A DNA stretch of 64,000 nt from Heloderma charlesbogerti. Lineage: Eukaryota > Chordata > Lepidosauria > Squamata > Helodermatidae. Under the pieces are notes generated by a model. It worked only from the letters and a program-made list of their open reading frames with translations, was not told the DNA's origin and ran no database searches. A program made the position numbers and the translations under genes. The stretch covers positions 124,001 to 188,000 of the forward strand of contig JANEZZ010001855.1 of the NCBI GenBank assembly GCA_026122225.1. The letters run 5' to 3'. How positions within the stretch are numbered: the first letter of the stretch is position 1; the number at the start of each line of letters is the position of its first letter. This document shows positions 54,000 to 64,000 of this stretch, piece by piece.

Positions 54000-54848
54000 T
54001 AGGGATGGACGAAAGTCCCTTACCTGGTCCTGCAGCTTGCTTCATGGTGGGGGGGAGGCGCTCCGTCCCTCCCCCCAAAATTCTGGCTGGGGGGGGAAGC
54101 ACCACGAGCCTCTGGCCGTGAATCCTCCTGGCCGGCCGGGACGCAAATGGCGGCGGCTGTAGCCGCCGTTGTTTGCGTCCCTGCAGTCAGCCGTGATAGG
54201 CTATGTAAATGTTTACGTAACCTATCACGGGTGACTTTTTGGGGGAAAAAAAGCGTGTACGCAAATGGTGGTTCCCATGGGCGCTGCCATTTGCATTCCT
54301 TATTTGGGCACGTGTAGTCTACGTAGACATTTACGTAGACTATGGCAAAAATAAGGGCAATGCAAAGAGCGTTGCCCTTATTTTCGCCGTAGTCTACGTA
54401 AATGTCTATGTAGACTACACATGCCCAAATAAGGAACACAAATGGCGGCACCCATGGGCACCGCCATTTGCGTACGCGCTTTTTTTTTTTCCCCAAAGTC
54501 AGCCATGATAGGCTACGTAAACATTTACGTAGCCTATCACGGTGTTTTTTTAAAAACCTAGCCGTGATAGGCTACATAAATCTTTACGTAGCCTATCACG
54601 TTTGTTATTTTGTTTTCTTTTTTACTTGGAAATGGCGGCAGCGGCAGCCGGTCAGAAGACCGGCCGCCGCCGCTGAACCACCGCCGAACCGCCACCGGGA
54701 GCCGCCGCCACCAGGGACATTCACGCAAGGTAAGTCCCATCCCGGGGGGGGGCAGGGGGGCGGACCGTTTCTCCACCCATTTCGGGGGGCCGAATGCGTT
54801 GGCATTCGGCCTCCCAGAGATTCGTGGAGAAATTCTCCGACATCCCTA
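54000..54848. mobile_element. NP-hAT element 12
   Basis: Begins TAGGGATGGACGAAAG and ends GACATCCCTA, with a perfect 8-bp duplication GTACAGTG (53992-53999 and 54849-54856). It is the mirror orientation of elements 1 and 7: the CTTACCTGG tip is on the left and GGTAAGTCCC near 54729. All layers are present, with a centre at about 54366 (GGGCAATGCAAAGAGCGTTG). Confidence 0.93.
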
Positions 54849-55011
54849 GTACAGTGTGTCTAGAAGGAGCCCATGTGGTAACACATTATTAAATGTACCA
54901 CACTCTGTCGATAATTAGAGTTAAATGTGACATAAATGTTTTCTTTTATGTTTGTGTTCCTTTGTATTTAGAAATATAAGGAAATTTATTTTTTAAAAGA
55001 GATAAATGTCA

Positions 55012-55251
55012 TCACTTGCCAGGGGAAACAGAGAAACGGGAAAATGACCTAATGTTTTGGGGCAGGGAGGATGCTGCCACTGAGAAAGCTCTCCCATGTA
55101 TTGCCAACAACCATGCCTCTGAAGGTAACAGCACATGGAAGAGGACTGCAGCAGCTAATCTTAAAGGATGGGCAAGTTCACATGGGAGGAGACAGTCCTT
55201 CAAGTAGCCAGGTCCCAAGTAGTGTAGGGCTTTAAAGATCATAACCAGCAC
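55012..55251 (-). mobile_element. L2-like LINE C-terminal fragment
   Basis: The minus frame MIFKALHYLGPGYLKDCLLP, then GRAFSVAASSL, aligns with LTFKALNGLRPGYLKDRLLP and RRAFSAVAPWL at the end of the L2 ORF (12230-12410). Diverged and short. Confidence 0.6.
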
Positions 55252-57284
55252 CTTGAGTTACACTCTGAAATGACGTGGCAGCTATGCAGGGCACACCAGG
55301 GATGGCCCACATGCTGTAAGCCTGCTACTCATATCACTGTAAGGGTGATATGGATAGCAGGGGCCAGAGGGACATCTGGGCAAGCTCTGAAAGCCCTTGG
55401 CTTGGGAAGGCGCACACAGATGCTGCTGCACTGCAGCCTGCTCCACAGGTCTCAGGAGACTAGAAGGAAACAACTAAGGAACAAACCAGATGTGACGCCA
55501 TCCCACAAAATTAGCAAATGCTTGGATGAGATTTGAAAAGTAAATGGAAGGCTTGGAGGAACAAGAACTGGAACAGGACCCCAGCATAAGGTATGGGGTA
55601 CTTAAAACTTCCCCCCTTCCAGCACAGTTCTGGTCCAGAACAGGGGCCACATATTCTATTTGCACTGGGGAGAAAAGCACACATTCAAGGAATTTATTTT
55701 ATTATATGAAGATGGTGATTTATTTATTTATATAATTGATATAACTTACATCCTGCCTTTCTGCCAAAGAATGGCACTCAAGGCAGCTAACAATCCAGAT
55801 TAAAAACACAATCTCAATTAAAACATGAAACAAACAAATAAATGAAAAACACAACAACAAGATTTATAAGCAGCACCAGGGAGTTTAAAAACCCCTCCAG
55901 TTAACATGCCAAAGGCCAGCCTGAATTCAAATGTCTTTGCCTGCCACTGCAGATGGAAAACATGGAGCGGGGCAATTTTTACATGTGATATCACACTTAA
56001 TAATTATGTAAGATGTCCATGCCCTCTTGAGAACCTAATAGATCTTCTTTAAGCAAGATTCCTAACATTGTTCCTCTACCTACTTGTATAAATAAAATGC
56101 TTCTGTCCTAAATATAATCAGTTTCTTGGTCCTTGGTCTTGTTTTTGTTTTGTTCTGAAGACTCTTCTCTAGGCCTGGCTCAGGATTTGAAAGGAACCCT
56201 AGGCAACCTTTTCTACAGGTTCCCCCTCTCTATCCCTAGTATCACTGCTGGGTCCTCCTTCTTTCTTGTCCATTCCCCCTCTACCATTGCTGGACCCCCT
56301 TTTTTGTCTCCCCCCCCCCGTGACTGGAAGGGAAATGGTGGTGGTGGGGGGACAGAGAAGTAAATCTGGCATTGCAGATGGCTCTCAAAGAACTTGTTAA
56401 TGTGTGGCCACACCAAGATATTTTGCTACCTGAGATGAAGGGCAAGATGCACCCACTCCACATACAGAAGATGACAACTAATGGAATCTTTTTTCAGCCC
56501 TTGTGAGAGGACAGTATCCTCTTGAGGGCAGCAGGCTAGCTTAGGGGTGCAGGGCAGTTTGCATGGACCACATGACTCTGTCCTCCAAACTCTCACTGCC
56601 ACTCCCTACCACAAACATCTGCCACCTGAGGCAGCCACCTCACTTTGCCTAATAGTAGGGTTGGTCCTATATTAATGCTCAAAGGCAAGTGAGGCAAGAA
56701 AAAAGAAATGTATACTTGTCTAGGTGTGCCAAGGCAGATTTAGCACAAGTTTACTGTACACATATTAAAAGTCTGTCAGTCACTTGGGTACTGGAGTTCT
56801 AGGAAACAATGGCTTCGATCCAGATATAGCAATACTTAGAGTAGGCCCCTTGAAATGAATGAGATTTGAGTTAGTTATGATAAACATGAGTCAAACTGAT
56901 TTCAGTGGGTCTACTCACAGGGTGGTGTACAACATGCTTTAAAACAGCAATTAAAATACAAATGCAAAGATATAAACAACAAAGAAATAACGAGCCAGGT
57001 ATTTAAATCAGCAAATGCTGGGTATAAAGATCCAAACATATGCCCAAGTTTTGTGCTAGTTTTGTGCTGTTTTGTGCCACAAATCCTGAATTTTGTGCTG
57101 CCACCTGAGCTGTGAAAATGACCTTCTCTTAGGTGTGGCCTGGCAAATGCAAGAAGTCTACATACTAAACACTCCAAAACCAAAATGGTCATCTCCTCTC
57201 AGATGATGATGTCCCCCAGGTACATTTTGATGCATGTGGCTTTGAGGGATGCAGTTTGTTTGCAACATCTGCAAACAAACTGAT
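55252..57284. other. Intergenic with decayed repeats, no gene
   Basis: 55695-55830 looks like an antisense LINE or SINE 3' tail (TTTATTTATTTATATAATTG, CATCCTGCCTTTCTGCCAAA). A C-run is at 56312 and a perfect small hairpin GTTTGTTTGCA-ACATC-TGCAAACAAAC at about 57254-57281. No coding gene was seen. Confidence 0.4.
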
Positions 57285-57416
57285 TTTATGATTTGCATCC
57301 TGGATTAAAGCCCCACTAATAGTTAAATTATTATGTATCCTATTAGAGAACGGTTCTAATGCAAGGCCAAATATAATTGGAGATAGTGGGCATCCTTGTT
57401 TAGTTCCTTAATTAAG

Positions 57417-57795
57417 GGAGCAATCCTATGGCCGCTAGACAGCGGCTAGACAGCCATAGGATATCTTGTTTACTGGGAACCGAACTCCCCCCACTTCCCC
57501 ATCCTCCACGCTTGCAAGAGGAGCGCAGAGTGTCCAGAAAGGGGCATGGCTGGAGGTGTTCTGGGGCAGGGAGAGCAGAACTGCCTGTACAACACACCCT
57601 ATGTGTTGTACAGCAGCATCCTTCCCCGCTCCATCCTCCCGCAGCTAGACAGCTGCAATCGGCTGTCTAGACGAAAAAGCAGGGCAGGTACAGTGTGGAG
57701 GGAACAATCCCCTCCATGCTTCTCCTGCTCTGCATTGGATAGGTGGTCGCCACCGAGTTCGGAGGCGGCCACCTATCTGAATAGGATTGCGACTT
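57417..57795. mobile_element. Palindromic MITE inside the L1-like LINE
   Basis: GGGAGCAATCCTATGG on the left and GAATAGGATTGCGAC on the right form inverted ends. The inside has CGCTAGACAGCGGCTAGACA and CTAGACAGC repeats. It separates two adjacent parts of the L1 RT. Confidence 0.55.
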
Positions 57796-58483
57796 TATTC
57801 TTTTCTCTTTTTTTCTGAATCAAATCCATTGATTCTGAGCAAAGCTTGAGAACTTTTGTACAGTCTTTAAATCAGTTGTATAAAAAGCTTATCCATGTTC
57901 ATTTTTTTCCAACACCTAATATAAATTTAAATAATTAAATTTAAATTATCAAAAGCTTTATGGGCATCTAGGGAAAAGCTTTATGGGCATCTAGGGAAAG
58001 AATGGCTAGAGGTTTCTTACAATTTTTATAACGGTGAATAATACTCAAAACTCTACTAATAGGATTAGTTAATGGCCTAGATGGAAAAAAATCAGATTGG
58101 TTGGGTGAATATAATGGGTAATAAAATTATTCAGTCTAGCAGCCTGAATGTCAATAATTTAGAATTTAAATTAATGAAATAGGTCTATATGACTCAACCT
58201 CAAGATGATCTTTACCCATTTTGGGAAGCACAATAATCCAAGACAGCTTCCAGGTCTCTGGTATTTGGCCCCCTTTAAGCACATCATTGAACAGCACCAC
58301 TAGTTTTAGGTATTAGAAGTTCTTTAAATTTTATTTAAAAAATTCACAACAAACCCATTAACACCGAGAGCTTTACAATTCTTAGGTTTTCAAAGAGCAG
58401 CTTCTATTTTGTCTGATGTTATTGGGGAGTTCAAAGATTCTCTGTGTTGTTCTGTAAGGGTTTTAAGTTGTGAGTCTTCTAAA

Positions 58484-59338
58484 TAGGGATGTCAGAGAAT
58501 TTCACCATGAATCTCGGGGAGACCGAATGCCAGCGCATTCAGCCCCCTGAAATCGGTGGCAAAATGGTCTGCCCCCCTGCGCCCCCCGGGATGGGACTTA
58601 CCTTGGGCAAATCTTCCTGGCGGCGGTGGCTCCAGCGGCGGTGCGGTGGTGGCGGCGGCAGTGGCGGCCAGTTTTCCAACTGGCTGCCGCAGCCACCATT
58701 TCCAGTAAAAAAAAAAAAAAGTGATAGGCTACATAAACATTTACATAGCCTATCATGGCTAGATTTCTAAAAAATACCATGATAGGCTCCGAAAATTTTT
58801 ACATAGCCTATCACGGCTAATTTAAAAGAAAAAAACACACGCGTACATAAATGGCGGCACCCATGGGCACCGCCATTTGCGTTCTTTATTTTGACACGTC
58901 TTAGTCTACGTAAACATTTACGTAGACTAAGACAGCGAAAATAAGGGGAACGCAAATAGCGTAGACGCTACGCTATTTGCGTTCCCCTTATTTTCGCCGT
59001 CTTCGTCTACGAAAATGTTTACGTAGACTAAGACGTGTCAAAATAAGGAACGCAAATGGCGGCGTCCATGGTTTTTTCTTTTTTCTTTTAAATCAGCCAT
59101 GATAGGCTACATAAACATTTACGTAACCTATCACGGCTGACTGCAGGGACGCAAACGGCGGCGGCTACGGCCACCGCCATTTGCGGACCCGGCCAGCCAG
59201 GATTTGGGGGGGGAGAATTTCAGGGGGGAGGGAAAGAGTGCCTCCCCCCTGGCCAGAATTTCCGGGGGAGGGACGGAGCGCCTCCCCCCCACCGCGAATC
59301 AATTTTGTTACAAGGTAAGTGACTTTCGGACATCTCTA
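58484..59338. mobile_element. NP-hAT element 13, inside the L1-like LINE
   Basis: Begins TAGGGATGTCAGAG and ends GGACATCTCTA. Perfect 8-bp duplication CTTCTAAA (58476-58483 and 59339-59346). The centre near 58966 (GCAAATAGCGTAGACGCTAC) is perfectly palindromic, with AAAATAAGGGGAACGCAAAT arms, wrapped by the TAGTCTACGTAAA and TAGGCTACATAAA layers. AAGGTAAGTGAC is at the right end and ACTTACCT near 58597. Confidence 0.93.
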
Positions 59339-60312
59339 CTTCTAAATATTTCTTTATCTTAGTGACATCAGGATCTGGGCTACAATACTGTTCTGAATAA
59401 AATTGCACAAATGGATTACTGATCTGTCCAGTCCCCCAAGCCAATTAATTGTTATTATCTTTAACTGAGCAAATAAATTGTCTTAGGTTACAGCTTTTCA
59501 GCTCATATCCTAGCAATTCAGAGCTTCTATCCCCAAATTCATAGTATTTTTGTTTAAGGTAAAGGACTCATGTCGAAATCTTACCTACTTCAAGGGCTCT
59601 AAGTTCAGTTCTTTCCTGTGAAAGAAGACAGTAATTTTTGCCCCACTTGATGTTTTGTGTTTCAGTTCCCAGGTTTTATTCCTGACAGTTTCTTTTTTCA
59701 TATTGAAATCTTCTTAAGTGCTGCAAATTCACTTATACAAATGCCCATTATAACAGATTTCATTGCATCCCGTTATTACTGCATGTGACAATCCTACTTG
59801 TTCATTTGCATGGGAATAGTGTTCTATTTCAGTTTTAATTTTTTCAACACATAGTTGGTTTTGTAGAAGAACAGGATTGAAGTGCCATGCATAAGTAGAG
59901 GATCAGTCTGAACAACAGTTTATGGATAGACTTCTGGCTGAATGATCTGATACCATTTTTGATAGATCTCTGTGCTTATGATGGGAGAGGCATGGGTCGA
60001 CGAAATTAATAGATAGTCTATTCTAGTATATTTTTGATAGTGAGGGGCAAAGTATGTATAATCTCAGGCTCCTATTTTTACAAATCACCAAGAATCTATT
60101 CATTGAAATTTGGCCAAAAGGTCAGCAAATGATGGGATAATGGTGGTCCTGTGCTTATCCCCAAAGCAAGTTCTATCCAGAGTTGGATCACTTACTATAT
60201 TGACACACACACCCATAATTGTTACACATTCTTGAAATAGCTCTAATTTCTGCAAAGTATTGTGTAAAAAACTCTGATTCAGGTTTAGACCATGGTGACT
60301 CAATTCAGTCAC

Positions 60313-61203
60313 AGAGAGCCAAAGGTCATGAGTGTTTAGCTTGGCTTGATTTCCTTCCTGATTACATGATGAGGGAGTGGGCTGGTTTGGACCTGAGTAG
60401 GATGAGGAATGTCAGAATGGTGTGAGCATCATCCTGCCTGGTTTCTTCAGAGGGGAGAAGGCTGGGGGAACTGAACACTCCTAACCAGCTGCCAGTTTTG
60501 ACCTTGAACAACAGTACTGCTAAAAAAGCTGATAGCCTCTCTGTGGGAACCAGACAGGTGAGCGGGGGATCAGGGGGTAAAGAAGGAGATGTATTCAGAC
60601 TTGTCTCCTTGGGAATGGAGGCTGTCTACAGGGGGCAGTACTGACATTACCTGTTAGGCATAAAGCTAGCTTATAAGAAACCGGTCCCTGTAAGGTAGAT
60701 CGTCAGAGGACGGCTCTAATACCCACTCACTTGGCATTTAAGTTTAAAGCTTTTCCTGGGAGCATTCTCATTTCATTGCACTATTCCTTTCTGTTAAGAC
60801 TTACCAGCATCGGAGCAACTCAAAGCACTCTTCAGCTACACTCTCCATCAAATCTGGACCCTTGTCTGTTGGAACCTTGTATCATTTAGAACCTGCTGTG
60901 GAACAACATCCTGGAAACAACATCTCTAATGCAGCCTGTACCACTTTCTTGTTTGGACTCAACCTGTCTTTAAGACCTGGGTCCACTCTGATACCTGAGT
61001 TTCTAGTCTGCCTGGAAACTAGTATAGTAGAGGCCCTAGGGGAAATATTTATAATGCTTAGGACTTCCACCTGCCTGATGTTATCTTGAACCTTGGATTG
61101 CCTGAGAACATGGAATGGAGAATCCCTGCAAGGAAACATCTCTACAGTCCAGTACCCTCCTTCTCTCTTGCTTGGACTTACCATGACCCTTGATCTTTGA
61201 TTA
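60313..61203. other. Intergenic, no gene seen
   Basis: No family similarity or palindrome recognised on either strand; short frames only. Confidence 0.4.
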
Positions 61204-61211
61204 CATTTGTA

Positions 61212-62103
61212 TAGGGATGACGGAGAATTCCACCACGGATTTCAGTGAGGGGGATCATGGATCCCTGAAATCCATGGCTGAACGGCCTGCCCCCCTGCCC
61301 CCCACGGATCCCCCCTGGGATGAGAATTACCTGGGGCGGATGTTCTGGATGGTGGTGGCTCCAGCGGCGGCTTCGGCGGCAGTGGCAGCTAGGGATGTCA
61401 GAGAATTCTGCCACGGATCTCAGTGAGGCCGAATGCTAGTGCATTCGGCCCCCCAAAATCCATGGTGGAATGGCCTGCCACCCCCTGCCCCCCGCGGATC
61501 CCCCCGGGATGAGACTTACCTGGGGCGGATGTTCCGGACGGCAGCAGCTCCAGTGGCGGCTTCAGCGGCGGTGGAGGCGGGTGGTCTTCCAACTGGCTGC
61601 CACCACCGCCATTTGCAGTCTGGTCACTTCTGTTTTTTTGTTTGTTTTTTTACATAGATGTGATAGGCTATGTAAAAACTTACGTAGCCTATCATGTCTG
61701 GGTTTTTTAAAAAAAACAAGTATGCAAATGGCGGTGGCTATGGCCACCGCCATTTGCGTTCCTTATTTTTGGCCATCTTAGTCTACATAAATATTTACGT
61801 AGACCAAGACAGTGAAAATAAAGGGGAACGCAAATAGCGCCCGCGACACAAATGGCGTCCCTGCGTTAGCCGTGATAGGCTACGTAATTATTTATGCAGC
61901 CTATCACGGCTATAATGAAGAAGCGAATGGCGGCCGCAGATGCGGCTGCCATTTGCAAAGCAGCACAATGGCAACAGGTAAGTGCTCCGTTTCATGCACC
62001 TTTCGTAGGGTGGGGGGCTTCATTCTGCCATGGATTTCAGGGGGCTGAATGCACTGGCATTCGGCCTCACCGAGATATGTGGCGGAATTCTCTGACATCC
62101 CTA
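61212..62103. mobile_element. NP-hAT element 14, with its left end present twice
   Basis: TAGGGATGACGGAGAATTCC at 61212 and again TAGGGATGTCAGAGAATTCT at 61390, each followed by the same roughly 175-bp GC-rich end (CACGGAT-TC, GGATCCCCCC-GGGATGAGA, CTGGGGCGGATGTTC). The element then continues through TAGGCTA-GTAAAAACTTAC hairpins and CAAATGGCGG pairs to GACATCCCTA at 62103. CAGGTAAGTGCTCC is near the right end. No clear 8-bp duplication. Confidence 0.75.
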
Positions 62104-62220
62104 CATGGAATACAGGCTTGATCTGCTCTAGAACAGATTTAACGGTGTCAGGGGTTATATTTCATTCATATTTTTTAAATATTCAACTGATGTTTAAGAA
62201 AATAATCCATTGTTCCCAAA

Positions 62221-62745
62221 TAGGGATGGGCACATTCCCTACCTGCTGGTCCAGGTGGGAATCTGCCCTTGAGGGAAGGTGATCTGTCCCTCCCCCCGTA
62301 ATCCATCCAGGCCGGCTCCGCTCTGCGGCAATCCTGTGGAGCCGGCCACTGGGTCCGCATCGCTGGCGATATGGCCAGCCGCCATTGCTGTGCCGTATCG
62401 CTGGGCTAACTCCGGCCACAAATGGCGTCCACTATGCCATTTGCAGCTGTAAAGCTGTTAGGTTAACCTAAATGCAGCCATTTATGGATGCATTTAGGTT
62501 AATCTAACAGCTTTACGTCCTCAAATGGCGTTCACTATGCCATTTGCATCTCTGTTTTTTCACGCGATAGGCTATGCATTTGTACTTACATAGATATTTG
62601 CGTAGCCTATCACATGAAAAAGCAGAGATGCAAATGGCATAGTGGATGCCATTTGCAGATGTAAAGCTGTTAGATTAACCTAAATGCACCCGTAAATGGC
62701 TGCATTTAGGTTAACCTAACAGCTTTATGGCCGCAAATGGCATAG
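62221..62745. mobile_element. NP-hAT relative 15, right end missing
   Basis: Begins TAGGGATGGGCACATTCC. A different internal layout: AGGTTAACCTAAATGCAGCC and its complement around CAAATGGC, with GCTGTTAGGTT and AACCTAACAGC, plus one GATAGGCTATGCATTTG hairpin. The same subfamily as 9006-9503 and 63486-64000. The right tip is not found before the CR1 that follows. Confidence 0.65.
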
Positions 62746-62754
62746 GACACCTAA

Positions 62755-63312
62755 ACTGATCAAGGAGTTGGAGTAACTCCTCTATGAGGAAAGGTGAAAA
62801 CAGCTGGGATTGTTTAGCTTGGAAAACAGGTGAATAAGGGGAGACATGACAGGGGAGTTCAAAATTATGCATAGTGTGGAGAATGTGGATAGGTACACAT
62901 TTTTCTCCCCCTCTCATAATACAGAACACAGGGTCATTCCATGATGCTGATTTGTAGGAGATTCCAGAGAGAATAGAGGAAGTACTTCTTCACATAGCAC
63001 ATAATCTATGGAATTAAGGAATTCACAACCACAAGTCATAGTGATGGCCACCAATTCGGATGGCTTTGAAAGCGGGTTAGACAAGTTCCTGGAGGAGGCT
63101 ATAGATTGCTACTAGTCCTGATGCCACTATGCCATCTCCAGTATCACAGGCAGTACACAACTTGCTGGGGAACATGGGTTGGAGGGTGCTGTTGCACTAA
63201 TGTCCTACTTGTGGGCTTCCCTTTGACAGCTGGTCAGCCACTGTGTAAAAAGAATGCTGGACTAGATGGACCCTTGGTCTGATCCATCATGGCTCTTCTT
63301 AAGTTCTTAAAT
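62755..63312 (+). mobile_element. CR1/L3-type LINE 3' end
   Basis: Non-coding 3' part on the plus strand ending CTGGACTAGATGGACCCTTG, ATCCATCATGGCTCTTCTTA and AGTTCTTAAATG, the usual CR1/L3-type 3' terminus. The upstream part includes GGCTTTGAAAGCGGGTTAGA and TTCCTGGAGGAGG, also common in this family. Confidence 0.75.
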
Positions 63313-63485
63313 GAGAAGCTGTCATAAATACTAAAATAAAGGTTTATTAAAAAGAAGAAGTTAAATTCCAATTTTGTCTACTACCACATCTTTCCAATCA
63401 GAAAACTGTGGCTCATAAAAAGAAGGTGGCTCACAAAAATAATTCAAAACAGTAAGAATAAGTATTATAATTAAGTGGATCAAAC

Positions 63486-64000
63486 TAGGGATGTATGAAT
63501 CCCTTACCTCCGGGTCCAGCGGGGGGGTCTGTGGGGGGGTGAGGTGATCCGTCCTTCCCCCCTGGAATCCATCCGGGCCAGCCCCACTCCACGGCAATCC
63601 TGCGGAGCCAGCCACCAGCTCTGCTTCGCTGGTGATATAGCCAGCCACCATTGCCGTGCCATATAACTGGGGTAGGGTAAGTGAGTCTCTGGATGCAAAT
63701 GGCATAGTGGGCACCATTTGCAGCTGTAAAGCTGGTAGATTAGCCCAAATGCGCTAATCTACCAGCTTTATGGCCACAAATGGCGTCCACTATGCCATTT
63801 GTGTCCCTGTTTTTTGACAAGATACGCTATGCAAATGTTTGCGTAGCCTATCGCGTGAATAGTCCACTACACCATTTGCATCCCTGTTCATGCGATAGCC
63901 TTCGCAATTATTTGCGTAGCCTATTGTGGGGAAAAACAGGGCCGCAAATGGCATAGTGGACGCCATTTGCGGCTGTAAAGCTGATAGATTAGCCTAAATG
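63486..64000. mobile_element. NP-hAT relative 16, runs off the window
   Basis: Begins TAGGGATGTATGAATCCC. It resembles 9006-9503: GAGGTGATCCGTCCTTCC, a GGAGCCAGCCACC region, then CAAATGGCATAGTGG pairs and GCTGGTAGATTAGCCCAAAT inverted with its complement. GATA-GCTATGCAAATGTTTGC hairpins follow. The right end is beyond 64000. Confidence 0.7.

Larger units (their letters stand above)
57285..60312 (-). mobile_element. L1-like LINE, decayed, antisense, with two insertions
   Basis: Reading leftward on the minus strand: an endonuclease end (DPTLDRTCFG near 60160, YTRIDYLLISS near 60020), FVQFYSEQYC near 59400, KALGVNGFVVNF near 58350 (the PDGF-like RT start), LDAHKAFD near 57990 (catalytic Asp block) and GTKQGCPLSPIIFG near 57400. 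This order is that of L1 ORF2. It is interrupted by NP-hAT element 13 (58484-59338) and a small palindromic element (57417-57795). Stops are frequent. A local 23-bp tandem duplication lies at 57957-58000. Confidence 0.75.

Overview
The window looks like nuclear DNA from a squamate reptile, most likely a lizard. It carries an intact six-exon vomeronasal type-2 receptor (V2R) gene plus fragments of at least four other V2R copies. The repeat fauna is the reptilian mixture of CR1, L2 and L1-like LINEs, tRNA- and 5S-derived SINEs, Ngaro-type retrotransposons and many palindromic DNA elements. There is no bacterial or viral gene content, no tRNA or rRNA gene, no CRISPR array and no operon. The species cannot be fixed from the sequence alone.

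Layout. 1-3079: 3' part of a decayed Ngaro-like retrotransposon (RT/RNase H, recombinase and SGNH-hydrolase remnants). 3671-6300: antisense CR1 split by a palindromic DNA element. 6836-7900: V2R pseudogene (exons 2 and 1, minus strand). 8335-15665: a nest of palindromic elements around a nearly complete L2 LINE. 16331-22594: repeats, forming copy A of a segmental duplication. 22595-34743: the intact V2R gene on the minus strand (predicted 894 aa, or 872 aa from an internal Met). 35733-41396: copy B of the duplication, ending in a damaged V2R terminal exon. 41397-43279: an inverted copy of the exon-4 region. 43280-49562: a second, longer Ngaro-like copy holding two SINE insertions. 49563-57284: intergenic repeats with one more broken V2R exon. 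57285-60312: antisense L1-like LINE. 60313-64000: more palindromic elements and a CR1 3' end.

The most striking component is a family of about 16 long (0.6-0.9 kb) non-autonomous DNA elements, called NP-hAT here (nested-palindrome, hAT-like). They occupy roughly 12 kb, close to a fifth of the window. Each starts TAGGGATG and ends CATCCCTA (or a variant), and several are flanked by perfect or near-perfect 8-bp target duplications, the hAT signature. The interior is built from stacked palindromes such as GATAGGCTACGTAAA and its complement, and GCAAATGGCGGC and its complement, arranged like onion layers. Most copies also carry a splice-donor-like AGGTAAG near one or both ends, pointing outward. 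I do not recognise this family by name.

The region reads as a V2R birth-and-death locus. Duplication, inversion, deletion and transposon insertion left one intact receptor among fragments, and nesting plus empty sites give the relative order of several insertions. Exon boundaries come from GT/AG sites and unbroken reading phase read by eye; transposon edges without target duplications are approximate.
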